From Planctomycetota bacterium (GTDB lineage: Bacteria; Planctomycetota; UBA1135; UBA2386), in contig CANEYR010000006.1 of assembly GCA_947444055.1 (NCBI GenBank), positions 49,560 to 113,559 of the forward strand: a stretch of 64,000 nucleotides of DNA, written 5' to 3'. The notes under the pieces are model-generated. The model was given only the letters and a program-made list of their open reading frames with translations, did not search any database and was not told where the DNA came from. The position numbers and the translations under genes are program-made. Below are positions 16,633 to 27,447 of this stretch, piece after piece. Position 1 is the first letter of the stretch, and every line of letters starts with the position of its first letter.

Positions 16633-18176
16633 CTTTTACTGGGACCGTCACCGTGTTCGTGCCGCGCGACAGTGCGGCGAAGTCGATGGGCGCCGATGCG
16701 GTCGCCGATGCGATCGTGCGCGTCGCCAGTGAACACCAGCAAGCGGTGCAGATCGTGCGCAATGGTTCGCGCGGCATGCTGTGGCTCGAGCCGATGGTCG
16801 AAGTGAAGACGCCGTCGGGTCGCATCGCCTATGGGCCAGTGACCGTGGCCGACATCGCCGGCCTGTTTGCCAAAGGCTTTCTGCAGGGCGGTGCGCATGC
16901 GCTGCGCCAAGGCCCGGTCGGCGAGATCGCGTACTTCAAGAAGCAAACGCGGCTGACGTTCGCGCGCATCGGGCTCACCGATCCGTTGAGCCTCAGCGAC
17001 TACGAAGCGAACGGGGGACTCGTTGGCCTGCGGGCGGCGCTGGCGAAGTCGGCGGCGGCGATCGTCGACGAGATGGTGGCGTCTGGGCTGCGCGGTCGCG
17101 GCGGGGCTGGGTTCCCGGCGGGCATCAAGTGGCGCACCGTGCTCGGCGCCGCCGCCGACCAGAAGTACATCGCGTGCAACGCCGACGAAGGCGACTCGGG
17201 CACGTTCAGCGACCGCATGGTGATCGAAGGCGATCCGTTCATGCTGCTCGAAGGCATGGTGATCGCCGGTCTCGCGGTCGGTGCGACCGAGGGCTACATC
17301 TACTTGCGCTCCGAGTACCCCGATGCGCACATCGTGCTGATGGCCGCGATCGCGCGCGCCCGCGCGGCCGGCTGGCTGGGGGCTTCGGTGCTTGGCAGCG
17401 GCAAGCCGTTCGAAGTGCACCTGCGCCTTGGTGCTGGCGCCTACATCTGTGGCGAAGAGACCGCGATGCTCGAGAGCCTCGAAGGCAAGCGCGGCATCGT
17501 GCGAGCGAAGCCGCCGTTGCCAGCCTTGCAGGGACTGTGGGGCAAGCCGACGGTGGTCAACAACGTGATGACGCTGGCGGCGGTGCCGTGGATCTTGCAG
17601 CACGGGGGTGCCGCCTACGCCGCCCACGGTGTGGGTCGCAGCAAGGGCACGCTGCCGTTCCAGTTGGCCGGCAACGTCAAATACGGCGGCCTCGTCGAGG
17701 TGCCGTTCGGCATCACGCTGCGCGAACTGCTGCACGACTTTGGCGGCGGCACTGCCAGTGGGCGCCCAATCCGCGCGGTGCAGGTTGGTGGCCCTCTCGG
17801 CGCCTATCTGCCGACCAGCAAGTTCGACCTCGGGCTCGACTACGAAGCGTTCGCGGCGGCGGGTGGCATGATCGGCCACGGGGGGTTGGTGGTGTTCGAC
17901 GACACCGTCGACATGGCCAAGATGGCGCGCTACGCGATGGAGTTTTGCGCGATCGAGTCGTGCGGCAAGTGCACGCCGTGTCGCATCGGCAGCACCCGCG
18001 GCACCGAAGTCATCGACCGCCTGCGGCAGGGCGACCGCCGCCCGCAACAAGAAGCGCTGCTGCGCGACCTGTGTGACACCATGGCCAACGCGTCGCTGTG
18101 TGCGATGGGCGGGTTGACGCCGATGCCGGTGCTGAGTGCACTCAATCACTTCCCTGAAGACTTCCGCCGGAACTGA
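16629..18176 (+). CDS. fdsB: NAD-dependent formate dehydrogenase beta subunit (NuoF-like)
   Basis: A 515-residue diaphorase subunit. It has a thioredoxin-like N domain without cysteine ligands (usual in FdsB), then the FMN/NADH sites RGRGGAGFPAGIKW, CNADEGDSGTFSDR and LGAGAYICGEETAMLESLEGKRG, and the C-terminal [4Fe-4S] site ESCGKCTPCRIG with a later Cys (NASLCAMGG). It oxidises or reduces NAD(H) with electrons arriving from FdsA through the cluster chain. The ATG at 16629 overlaps the fdsG stop; the longer ORF in the track reads back into fdsG. Confidence 0.93.
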   Translation: MTFTGTVTVFVPRDSAAKSMGADAVADAIVRVASEHQQAVQIVRNGSRGMLWLEPMVEVKTPSGRIAYGPVTVADIAGLFAKGFLQGGAHALRQGPVGEIAYFKKQTRLTFARIGLTDPLSLSDYEANGGLVGLRAALAKSAAAIVDEMVASGLRGRGGAGFPAGIKWRTVLGAAADQKYIACNADEGDSGTFSDRMVIEGDPFMLLEGMVIAGLAVGATEGYIYLRSEYPDAHIVLMAAIARARAAGWLGASVLGSGKPFEVHLRLGAGAYICGEETAMLESLEGKRGIVRAKPPLPALQGLWGKPTVVNNVMTLAAVPWILQHGGAAYAAHGVGRSKGTLPFQLAGNVKYGGLVEVPFGITLRELLHDFGGGTASGRPIRAVQVGGPLGAYLPTSKFDLGLDYEAFAAAGGMIGHGGLVVFDDTVDMAKMARYAMEFCAIESCGKCTPCRIGSTRGTEVIDRLRQGDRRPQQEALLRDLCDTMANASLCAMGGLTPMPVLSALNHFPEDFRRN

Positions 18177-18179
18177 GCC

Positions 18180-21047
18180 ATGTATTCCAACAAGGTCCTC
18201 GACCGAGGCACGCCCGAACGCACGTGCACGACAACGGTGGCGCTGCACATCGACGGCGTGCAGGTGCACGTTCCTGCTGGCACTTCGGTGATGCGCGCGG
18301 CCATCGAAGCCGGCGTCAAGGTGCCCAAACTCTGCGCGACCGATTCGCTCGATGCGTTCGGCAGCTGCCGGTTGTGCGTCGTCGAGGTCGAAGGCCGTAA
18401 GGGCTATCCGGCGTCGTGCACCACGCCGTGTGAGCCGGGCATGAAGGTCAAGACGCAGAGCAAGAAGCTCGCCGATCTGCGCCGCTCAGTGATGGAGCTC
18501 TACATCAGCGACCATCCGCTCGATTGCTTGACCTGTCCCGCCAACGGCAATTGCGAGCTGCAGGACATGGCTGGTGTCGTCGGTCTGCGCGAAGTGCGCT
18601 ACGGCTACGAGGGCGAGAACCACCTGACCGGCACCAAGGACACGTCGAACCCGTACTTCTCGTTCGACCCGACCAAGTGCATCGTCTGTTCGCGTTGCGT
18701 GCGCGCGTGCGAGGAAGTGCAAGGCACGTTCGCGCTGACGGTAGAAGGGCGCGGCTTCGGTTCGAAGATCGCGGCGGGCCCGACCGACTTCCTCAACAGT
18801 GAATGCGTGTCGTGCGGCGCCTGCGTGCAAGCCTGCCCGACGGCGACGTTGATGGAAAAGTCGATCGTCGACCAGGGGCAGCCTGACCACGCCGTCGTCA
18901 CCACCTGCGCCTACTGCGGCGTTGGCTGCGCGTTTCGCGCCGAGATGAAGGGCAATGAGGTCGTGCGCATGGTGCCGCACAAGGACGGCAAGGCGAACCA
19001 CGGCCACTCGTGCGTCAAGGGTCGCTTTGCGTGGGGCTATGCCACGCACCCCGATCGCCTGAAGAAGCCGATGATCCGCCAGAAGATCAGCGATCCGTGG
19101 CGCGAAGTGAGTTGGCAAGAGGCGATCGCCTACGCGGCGAGCGAGATCAAGCGCATCCAAGCCAAGTACGGCCGCACGTCGGTCGGCGGCATCACCAGTT
19201 CGCGCTGCACCAACGAAGAGACGTTCCTCGTGCAGAAGCTGGTGCGCGCCGGCTTTGGCAACAACAACGTCGACACCTGCGCGCGCGTCTGCCACTCGCC
19301 GACTGGCTATGGCCTCAAGCAAACGCTCGGCGAATCGGCGGGCACGCAGGACTTCGACAGCGTCGACTTCACCGATTGTGTGATCGTGATCGGCGCCAAC
19401 CCGACCGATGGCCATCCGGTGTTCGCCTCGCGCATGAAGCGGCGCCTGCGTGGCACCCCCGGTAAGGAAGGAGCCGGCCTGATCGTCATCGACCCGCGGC
19501 GCATTGACCTGGTGCGCATGCCGCACGTCGAAGCCGAGTTCCACTTGCAGCTCAAGCCCGGCACCAACGTCGCCGTGATGAACTCGCTGGCGCACGTGAT
19601 CGTCACCGAAGGCCTCGCCAAGGAAGCCTACGTGCGCGAGCGCTGCGACTTGGTCGAGTGGGAGAAGTGGCGCGCGTTCATCTCGCTGCCAAAGAACTCG
19701 CCAGAAGCGCTGGCGGCTGACACCGGCGTGCCGGCGGCGCAGATTCGCGGGGCGGCGCGCCTCTTTGCCGCGGCGCCAAACGGCGCCATCTACTACGGAC
19801 TCGGCGTCACCGAGCACAGCCAAGGCAGCACCACTGTGATGACGATCGCCAACTTGGCGATGGTCACCGGCAACATCGGTCGCCCCGGGGTCGGCGTGAA
19901 CCCGCTGCGCGGCCAGAACAACGTGCAGGGTTCGTGCGACATGGGTTCGTTCCCGCACGAGTTGCCCGGCTATCGCCACGTCTCCGACGCCGCGACCCGC
20001 GAGCTGTTTGCCTCGGTGTGGGGGCGGCCGATCGACCACGAGCCGGGCCTGCGCATCCCCAACATGTTCGACGCCGCAGTCGATGGTTCGTTCAAGGCGC
20101 TCTACGTGCAGGGCGAGGACATCGCGCAGTCGGATCCCGATACCCAGCACGTGCAGAAGGCTTTGGAATCGCTGGAGTGCTTGATCGTGCAGGACATCTT
20201 CTTGAACGAGACGGCGAAGTACGCGCACGTGCTGCTGCCCGGCAGCTCGTTCCTCGAGAAGGACGGCACCTTCACCAACGCCGAACGGCGCATCAGTCCC
20301 GTGCGCAAAGTCATGCCGCCGCTCGCGGGCATGGCCGATTGGGAAGTCACGGTCGCGTTCAGCAACGCGCTCGGCTACCCGATGCACTACGACCACCCGC
20401 GCCAGATCATGGCCGAGATCGCCAAGTTGACGCCGACGTTCACCGGCGTCAGCTACGAGAAGATCGATCTGCTCGGCAGCATCCAGTGGCCGTGCAACGA
20501 CGCTGCCCCCGAAGGCACGCCCACCATGCACGAGAAGCAGTTCGTGCGTGGCAAGGGCAGGTTCATCCTCACCGAGTATGTGGCGACGCCCGAACGCACG
20601 ACGCGCAAGTTCCCGCTCATCCTCACGACCGGCCGCATTCTCAGCCAATACAACGTTGGCGCGCAGACTCGCCGTACCGAGAACAAGGTGTGGCATGACG
20701 CGGACGTGCTCGAAATCCATCCGCACGACGCCGAGCAACGTGGCATCAAGGACGGCGAGATGGTGTCGCTGCAGAGCCGCAAGGGCGAGACGACGCTGCG
20801 CGCGACGATCACCGAACGCATGCAGCCGGGGGTCGTCTACACGACGTTCCACCATCCCGAGTCGGGCGTGAACGTGGTGACGACGGAGAACAGCGACTGG
20901 GCGACCAACTGCCCCGAATACAAAGTCACCGCCGTGCAGGTCGTGGCGCACGCGAAGAAGTCGGAGTGGCAGCGCGAGTTCGACACGTTCTCGGCGACGC
21001 AAGAAGCCTTCGTGCCGAAGACCGCCGTGAAGGGAGAGACGAGCTGA
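18180..21047 (+). CDS. fdsA: NAD-dependent molybdenum formate dehydrogenase catalytic alpha subunit
   Basis: A 955-residue Mo-bis-PGD enzyme oxidising formate to CO2 (reversible in this family). The N-terminal NuoG-like part binds several clusters: [2Fe-2S] (FGSCRLCVVEVEGRKGYPASC), a His-containing site (DHPLDCLTCPANGNCELQD), two [4Fe-4S] (CIVCSRCVRAC; CVSCGACVQAC), then the Mo-domain cluster CAYCGVGC. The Mo ligand is cysteine, C371 in DTCARVCHSPTGYG, encoded by TGC and not selenocysteine. The C-terminal dinucleotide-binding domain (LTTGRILSQYNVGAQTRR) is present. It starts three bases after fdsB and shares one base with fdsD (TGATG). Confidence 0.95.
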   Translation: MYSNKVLDRGTPERTCTTTVALHIDGVQVHVPAGTSVMRAAIEAGVKVPKLCATDSLDAFGSCRLCVVEVEGRKGYPASCTTPCEPGMKVKTQSKKLADLRRSVMELYISDHPLDCLTCPANGNCELQDMAGVVGLREVRYGYEGENHLTGTKDTSNPYFSFDPTKCIVCSRCVRACEEVQGTFALTVEGRGFGSKIAAGPTDFLNSECVSCGACVQACPTATLMEKSIVDQGQPDHAVVTTCAYCGVGCAFRAEMKGNEVVRMVPHKDGKANHGHSCVKGRFAWGYATHPDRLKKPMIRQKISDPWREVSWQEAIAYAASEIKRIQAKYGRTSVGGITSSRCTNEETFLVQKLVRAGFGNNNVDTCARVCHSPTGYGLKQTLGESAGTQDFDSVDFTDCVIVIGANPTDGHPVFASRMKRRLRGTPGKEGAGLIVIDPRRIDLVRMPHVEAEFHLQLKPGTNVAVMNSLAHVIVTEGLAKEAYVRERCDLVEWEKWRAFISLPKNSPEALAADTGVPAAQIRGAARLFAAAPNGAIYYGLGVTEHSQGSTTVMTIANLAMVTGNIGRPGVGVNPLRGQNNVQGSCDMGSFPHELPGYRHVSDAATRELFASVWGRPIDHEPGLRIPNMFDAAVDGSFKALYVQGEDIAQSDPDTQHVQKALESLECLIVQDIFLNETAKYAHVLLPGSSFLEKDGTFTNAERRISPVRKVMPPLAGMADWEVTVAFSNALGYPMHYDHPRQIMAEIAKLTPTFTGVSYEKIDLLGSIQWPCNDAAPEGTPTMHEKQFVRGKGRFILTEYVATPERTTRKFPLILTTGRILSQYNVGAQTRRTENKVWHDADVLEIHPHDAEQRGIKDGEMVSLQSRKGETTLRATITERMQPGVVYTTFHHPESGVNVVTTENSDWATNCPEYKVTAVQVVAHAKKSEWQREFDTFSATQEAFVPKTAVKGETS

Positions 21048-21283
21048 TGGACGGCAAGAAGTTGGTCCGGATGGCGAACGAGATCGCCGCCTTCTTCGCC
21101 GTCGATCCAGCGCGCAGCACGGCGATCGAAGGCGTGGCCACGCACCTGCAGCGGTTCTGGGAGCCGCGCATGCGCCGGGCGATCTTCGCCGAGTTGGATG
21201 CCGGGGCAACGGCTGGCATGCACGAGTTGGTGGTGGCAGCGCTGCAGACGCATCGCCAGAAGCTGGAGCCGGCGGCGAGCTGA
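21047..21283 (+). CDS. fdsD: NAD-dependent formate dehydrogenase delta subunit
   Basis: A 78-residue helical protein with the FdsD pattern KLVRMANEIAAFFA...GVATHLQRFWEPRMRRAIFAEL. In known Fds enzymes the small delta subunit is needed for assembly or maturation. Its ATG shares a base with the fdsA stop, which rejects the longer track ORF from 20966. It completes the fdsGBAD order. No fdsC/fdhD sulfur-carrier or molybdenum cofactor gene is visible nearby, so maturation factors must be elsewhere. Confidence 0.88.
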   Translation: MDGKKLVRMANEIAAFFAVDPARSTAIEGVATHLQRFWEPRMRRAIFAELDAGATAGMHELVVAALQTHRQKLEPAAS

Positions 21284-21332
21284 GGGCGGTTGCGACGGTG
21301 CTTCGGCCGCGGCGCCACTCGGAAATCCGCGC

Positions 21333-21338
21333 TACACT
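21333..21338 (+). promoter_or_regulatory. Candidate -10 box upstream of the Uma2 gene
   Basis: TACACT lies 27 bases before the Uma2 start codon in the 82-bp gap after fdsD. It is a good -10 match, but no clear -35 is seen. Confidence 0.3.
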
Positions 21339-21365
21339 CTGCCCCCGGTTGCACACAACCAAGGC

Positions 21366-22043
21366 ATGACGCCGCTCATGACGACCTCCAACAGGATCCC
21401 GGTGTTGCGTGCGGGCGATCGGCTCTCCCGCGACGAGTTCGAACGACGCTACGAAGCGATGCCGGATCTGAAGAAGGCGGAGCTGCTCGAAGGAGTGGTC
21501 TACATGCCTTCCCCGGTTCGCTACACCCAACATGGTCTGCCCCACGCGCTGCTCGCTGGCTGGCTGTGCGAGTACCGTCGCGCCACGCCGGGCGTGGCGG
21601 TTGGCATCGACACCACGTTTCGCGTCGACCAGGACAACGAAGTGCAGCCGGACCTGATGCTGCGCATCACTGGACCAAGTGGCCGATCGCGCATCGATCA
21701 GGACCACTACATCCATGGCGCTCCGGAGTTGGTCGTCGAGGTCGCCGCCAGTTCGGTCAGCTACGACCTGCATCAGAAACTGCAGGTCTACCGTCGGGCG
21801 GGGGTTCAGGAATACCTCGTGCAACGTACCGAGGATGGTGCCGTCGACTGGTTCGTACTGCGCAGTGGCGGCTATCACCGCCTCGTGCCGGATGCCGCAG
21901 GTTACCTGCGCAGCCAGGTGTTTCATGGTCTTTGGCTCGATGCCGCGGCGCTGCTGCGAGCGGATGATGCGGCGATGCACACCACTTTGCACCTTGGCCT
22001 CGCGTCAGCCGAGCACGTGGCGTTCCGCCTGCGAACGCCTTGA
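21366..22043 (+). CDS. Uma2-family (DUF820) putative restriction endonuclease-fold protein
   Basis: A 225-residue Uma2 protein with a PD-(D/E)XK-type core: KAELLEGVVYMPSPV, VQPDLMLRITG (acidic residue), ELVVEVAASSVSYDLHQKLQVYRRAGVQEYLV (E-x-K helix). These proteins are abundant in Cyanobacteria and Planctomycetes as stand-alone genes of uncertain role. The ATG at 21366 is used; an ATG at 21378 is also possible. It is 82 bp downstream of fdsD with its own candidate -10 box, so probably not part of the formate dehydrogenase unit. Confidence 0.85.
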   Translation: MTPLMTTSNRIPVLRAGDRLSRDEFERRYEAMPDLKKAELLEGVVYMPSPVRYTQHGLPHALLAGWLCEYRRATPGVAVGIDTTFRVDQDNEVQPDLMLRITGPSGRSRIDQDHYIHGAPELVVEVAASSVSYDLHQKLQVYRRAGVQEYLVQRTEDGAVDWFVLRSGGYHRLVPDAAGYLRSQVFHGLWLDAAALLRADDAAMHTTLHLGLASAEHVAFRLRTP

Positions 22044-22052
22044 GCCAACAAC

Positions 22053-23936
22053 TCAGCGCGGGGCAACGAGCAAACCAGCGCGCGCCGTGGCCAACAGCCC
22101 CGCATCGCTCTGCAACCACTGCAAGAACGTCGCGACCTCGGGCTTGGCGTCGTGGCGTGAATACAACATCACGGGCCGCGCCAGCGCGTAGCGGCCTGCC
22201 GCCAGCACTGCTGGTTCCGGCAACGTCGCCGCCGTCTGCTCGGCCGCGCGCAACGGCACCACGCGAACGCCCGCGCCAACGTGGCCGGCGCGCACGAACC
22301 CGATCGCGGTGGGGCTGGCGCGCACGAGTTCGACGACGTTCTCTGACTGCTTTAGCAACTGCATGTCGCGCGCGAAGCTGCGCCGCTGCAGCACGCGGTC
22401 GCGCACGAACTCGCCGGTCTCGGTCGCCGCGTTCAAGCCGACGGCGACGAGCGGTCCCGCCGTCGCCAAGGTGACACCGAGCTCGGCCCACGCGCGCAGC
22501 GGTTGGCGGCCGAGAATCTTCGCCAACTGCTCGACCGTCAGTTCACGCAGCGGGTTGTCCGCATGCACGATGACGGCCACGGCATCGAACGCGATGCGGT
22601 GCTCACGCAAGGTCACGCCTGCATCGTTGGCGGCTTGTTGTTCCTGTTCGTTGGGCGCGCGGGTCGTCATCGCCAGATCGCAGGTGCCAGAGATGAGCGC
22701 CTGCAGCCCCCGGCTCGCATCACTGTCGATCGCGCTGGCGAGGCAGTCCGGCGTCGACAGGGCAAACCCATCGACCCACGCCGTCGCCGCCGCCGCGAAG
22801 TGTGCACTGCCGCGCAGCATGACCTCGGGCGGGGTCTTAGGGAATGGCACCTGCGTCACCGTTCGCCGATTCGAAGTCAGGTCGACCAGCCAGAGGCCGT
22901 GTTGGTGCGGTTCGGCGCTGGCCAGCATCGCGGTCGAGGCGGCGGCCGTGCTGCCGTCGGGGGCCAGGGCCAATGGGAAGGCCATGGCCCACGGTCTCTG
23001 GTCTTTGGATGTCACCTTGGTCGCCAGGACCTTCGTCTCGCGCGTCACGCTGCCGCTCAGCGTCGTCTCGTACAGGCTCCACGTCATCGTCTCCGCGGTA
23101 CGGCGGCATAGGCCGGCCGCCAAGGTGACGCCGTCCGGCAGCCACTGCAGCGAGGCGCAGTCGAGCTGCTCGTGCGGCCCCAGCACCAGGGTGTTTTCAA
23201 GTTGGTCGCCAGCGAACACCAGCAACGCCAGATCGTTCGGCTTGCCGACGCGGCGCGCTGGCAAGGCGAGACGCCGACGATCGTGCGACACCGCGGGCAT
23301 CGGCAAGACCTCCCACGGGAACTGTGCTGGCGGCGTCACCCGGGGCGTGCGCACCATGGTGTCGGGGTCGAGCGTGCCAAACTGCCAGCGGTCGCGTCGA
23401 TGCTTGTGGCTGGCGAAGTAGGCGAGCCCGTCGCCGTACGGCGTCAGCAGCAGTTCTTCCGTCCCTTCGTTGGCGGCGCGCCGCTGTTCGCCGGTGGCCA
23501 TGTCGATGCGAACGATGGTGTCGGTGGCGACGAAAAGGTGCGGGCCGTGCACTAGGGTTGGTGTGAACATCTCGCCAACGTCGCCAGTCACCGGAATGAC
23601 GACGGTCGCCAGCGCTGACTTGGTGCGCAAATCGATGGTGGTCACCTGCAGCGTCGCCGCCTTCTCCTTGGCCCACAGCACGACGGCGTGTTGGCCATCG
23701 GGATGCCAGGCTGGAGCCACCATCGCTTCGCGCGGCATCACGGTCAGGAGCTCGCTCTTCTCGGTGGCGACGTCGTAGCAGCCGACGCCGAGGCGATCGT
23801 TCGCCAGCTTCACCAGGTGCAGACAACGCTTGCTGTCGGGGCTCCAGGCCGGTCGGCAAGCGAGGCCCAGGCCGGTTGCCAACAGCAGGACCAGGAACGT
23901 CCAGCGAGTGATGGTCTGTCGGCGCATGGTCGGCAT
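22053..23936 (-). CDS. Lipoprotein fusing a TolB-like beta-propeller to a PstS-like phosphate-binding domain
   Basis: A protein of about 627 residues. The N terminus is a lipoprotein signal (RWTFLVLLLATGLGLAC). The next roughly 360 residues look like a TolB/WD40-like propeller with repeated P-W-SPDSKR, PAWHPDGQHAVVLW and LALAPDGSTAAAS blades. The C-terminal roughly 230 residues resemble PstS/PBP-like-2 substrate binders: CDLAMTTRAPNEQEQQAA, AFDAVAVIVHADNPLRELTVEQLAKIL, FVRDRVLQ, ENVVELVRASPTAIGFVRAGHV. No pst transport genes adjoin it. The fusion suggests a surface sensor or scaffold rather than a transporter component. Start could be 23936 or 23927; the track start at 23984 only lengthens the basic n-region. 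Confidence 0.65.
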   Translation of the reverse strand: MPTMRRQTITRWTFLVLLLATGLGLACRPAWSPDSKRCLHLVKLANDRLGVGCYDVATEKSELLTVMPREAMVAPAWHPDGQHAVVLWAKEKAATLQVTTIDLRTKSALATVVIPVTGDVGEMFTPTLVHGPHLFVATDTIVRIDMATGEQRRAANEGTEELLLTPYGDGLAYFASHKHRRDRWQFGTLDPDTMVRTPRVTPPAQFPWEVLPMPAVSHDRRRLALPARRVGKPNDLALLVFAGDQLENTLVLGPHEQLDCASLQWLPDGVTLAAGLCRRTAETMTWSLYETTLSGSVTRETKVLATKVTSKDQRPWAMAFPLALAPDGSTAAASTAMLASAEPHQHGLWLVDLTSNRRTVTQVPFPKTPPEVMLRGSAHFAAAATAWVDGFALSTPDCLASAIDSDASRGLQALISGTCDLAMTTRAPNEQEQQAANDAGVTLREHRIAFDAVAVIVHADNPLRELTVEQLAKILGRQPLRAWAELGVTLATAGPLVAVGLNAATETGEFVRDRVLQRRSFARDMQLLKQSENVVELVRASPTAIGFVRAGHVGAGVRVVPLRAAEQTAATLPEPAVLAAGRYALARPVMLYSRHDAKPEVATFLQWLQSDAGLLATARAGLLVAPR

Positions 23937-24232
23937 GGCCGCTGCTGTGGCCGCTGGTCGGCTACGTACTTCGCGTCGAATCATGTTGGCGGCGACGAGT
24001 TCGAGGTCGCTGGCGGGGCAGGTCCGGCCGCGGCAGGTTACCTACGCGGCCAGAAGTTCCTCGCGGCTTCGCCGACTCGCCTCCTGGCGTGGCCGCACTC
24101 GCTGACCTATCCTGCGGACTTCCAAAAGCCCCGGCGACGGGGCGGAAGCCGCGTTGGCAAGCTGGCTACGGCTTTCCGCGGCTAGGCGCCGATGAACACA
24201 CGCGACCGTTTGCAGCCAGCGAAGGACACCTG

Positions 24233-26538
<2,306 letters not shown>

Positions 26539-26557
<19 letters not shown>

Positions 26558-26583
26558 CGGCGCGGCGGTCTCTCGGGCGCCTG
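26539..26583. repeat. 18-bp direct repeat at the ftsH 3' end
   Basis: CGGTCTCTCGGGCGCCTG occurs at 26539-26556 (spanning the ftsH stop) and again at 26566-26583, 27 bp apart start to start. It is followed by a pyrimidine-rich stretch (CTCGTTCTCGTTCTCTTTCTCG) before cdaA. It looks like a local duplication. Confidence 0.75.
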
Positions 26584-26622
26584 CAGGCGTCTCGTTCTCG
26601 TTCTCTTTCTCGTTCGCCCAGC

Positions 26623-27447
26623 GTGCCCATGATTGCAGTGCCAGCGTTGCTGCGCCAGGACGTGCCCGCGACCGGGCTTGCCAGTGCCATCGGCATCAGC
26701 ACGATGTTGCTCGAGGTCGCGATCTTCGCCGTCCTCATCTACATCGTGCTCCGCTTTCTGTGGGCGACGCGCGGCTCGGTCATCATTCGCGGCCTCGGCC
26801 TGCTGTTGCTGGTGGCGATGGTCGGCTTCTTCTTGCTGACCGAGTCGCTGCCGTTGGATCGGGTCAGTTATCTCGTCGACAGCTTGGCGCCATCGGTCGT
26901 GCTCGGCTTGGTCGTCGTGTTCCACCCGGAGATCCGGCGCGCCATCGTGCAGATCGGCGATGCCTCGATCTTCCGCACGTTCTTTCGCCGCGACACCAGG
27001 ATCGTGCCGCGGTTGCTGCGCGCCATCGCGCGCATGAGCAAAGAACGCATCGGTGCCCTGATCGCGATCGAACGCGACTCCACGCTTGGAGAGTTGACGG
27101 AGAACGGCATCACGATCGATGCCGAACTCAACAGCTACCTGATCGAGTCGATCTTCTATCCAAAGAGCGCTCTGCACGATGGTGGGGTCGTGGTGCGCGA
27201 CGATCGCATCGTGGCGGCGTCGTGTTTGTTCCCGCTGAGCCAGAACCCCGACGTCGACAAGCGCCTCGGCACGCGGCACCGCGCCGCCCTCGGTTTGTCT
27301 GAGGACACTGACGCCTTCGTGCTGATCGTCAGCGAAGAGACCGGCAAGATCTCGACCGCGAGTGGCGGCAAGCTCAACTTTGATCTGACGCTCGAACAAG
27401 TCGAGCAACAACTCGACGCGGCGCTCGGACGCAAAGAGGTGGCATGA
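26623..27447 (+). CDS. cdaA: Diadenylate cyclase (CdaA/DacA type)
   Basis: Makes cyclic di-AMP from two ATP. Three N-terminal membrane helices (about 26-100) precede the DAC domain. RHR is intact (GTRHRAALGLSE, 216-218 counted from the ATG at 26629). The usual DGA motif reads DGG (LHDGGVVVRDDR, 184-186). Residues for ATP binding around LFPLS are otherwise conserved. Start may be GTG 26623 or ATG 26629. It overlaps cdaR by ATGA and is in the classic cdaA-cdaR-glmM order, which strongly supports the assignment; ftsH lies just upstream. Confidence 0.92.
   Translation: MPMIAVPALLRQDVPATGLASAIGISTMLLEVAIFAVLIYIVLRFLWATRGSVIIRGLGLLLLVAMVGFFLLTESLPLDRVSYLVDSLAPSVVLGLVVVFHPEIRRAIVQIGDASIFRTFFRRDTRIVPRLLRAIARMSKERIGALIAIERDSTLGELTENGITIDAELNSYLIESIFYPKSALHDGGVVVRDDRIVAASCLFPLSQNPDVDKRLGTRHRAALGLSEDTDAFVLIVSEETGKISTASGGKLNFDLTLEQVEQQLDAALGRKEVA

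Noticed and set aside
18180-21047. Selenocysteine at the formate dehydrogenase active site
   Set aside because: The codon is TGC (Cys) in VCHSPTG; there is no in-frame TGA in the gene.
18486-21992. 1168-aa minus-strand ORF opposite fdsA-fdsD-Uma2
   Set aside because: It runs antisense to clear enzyme genes, is rich in Arg/His/Val/Gln without any domain, and is explained by high GC in the third codon position.
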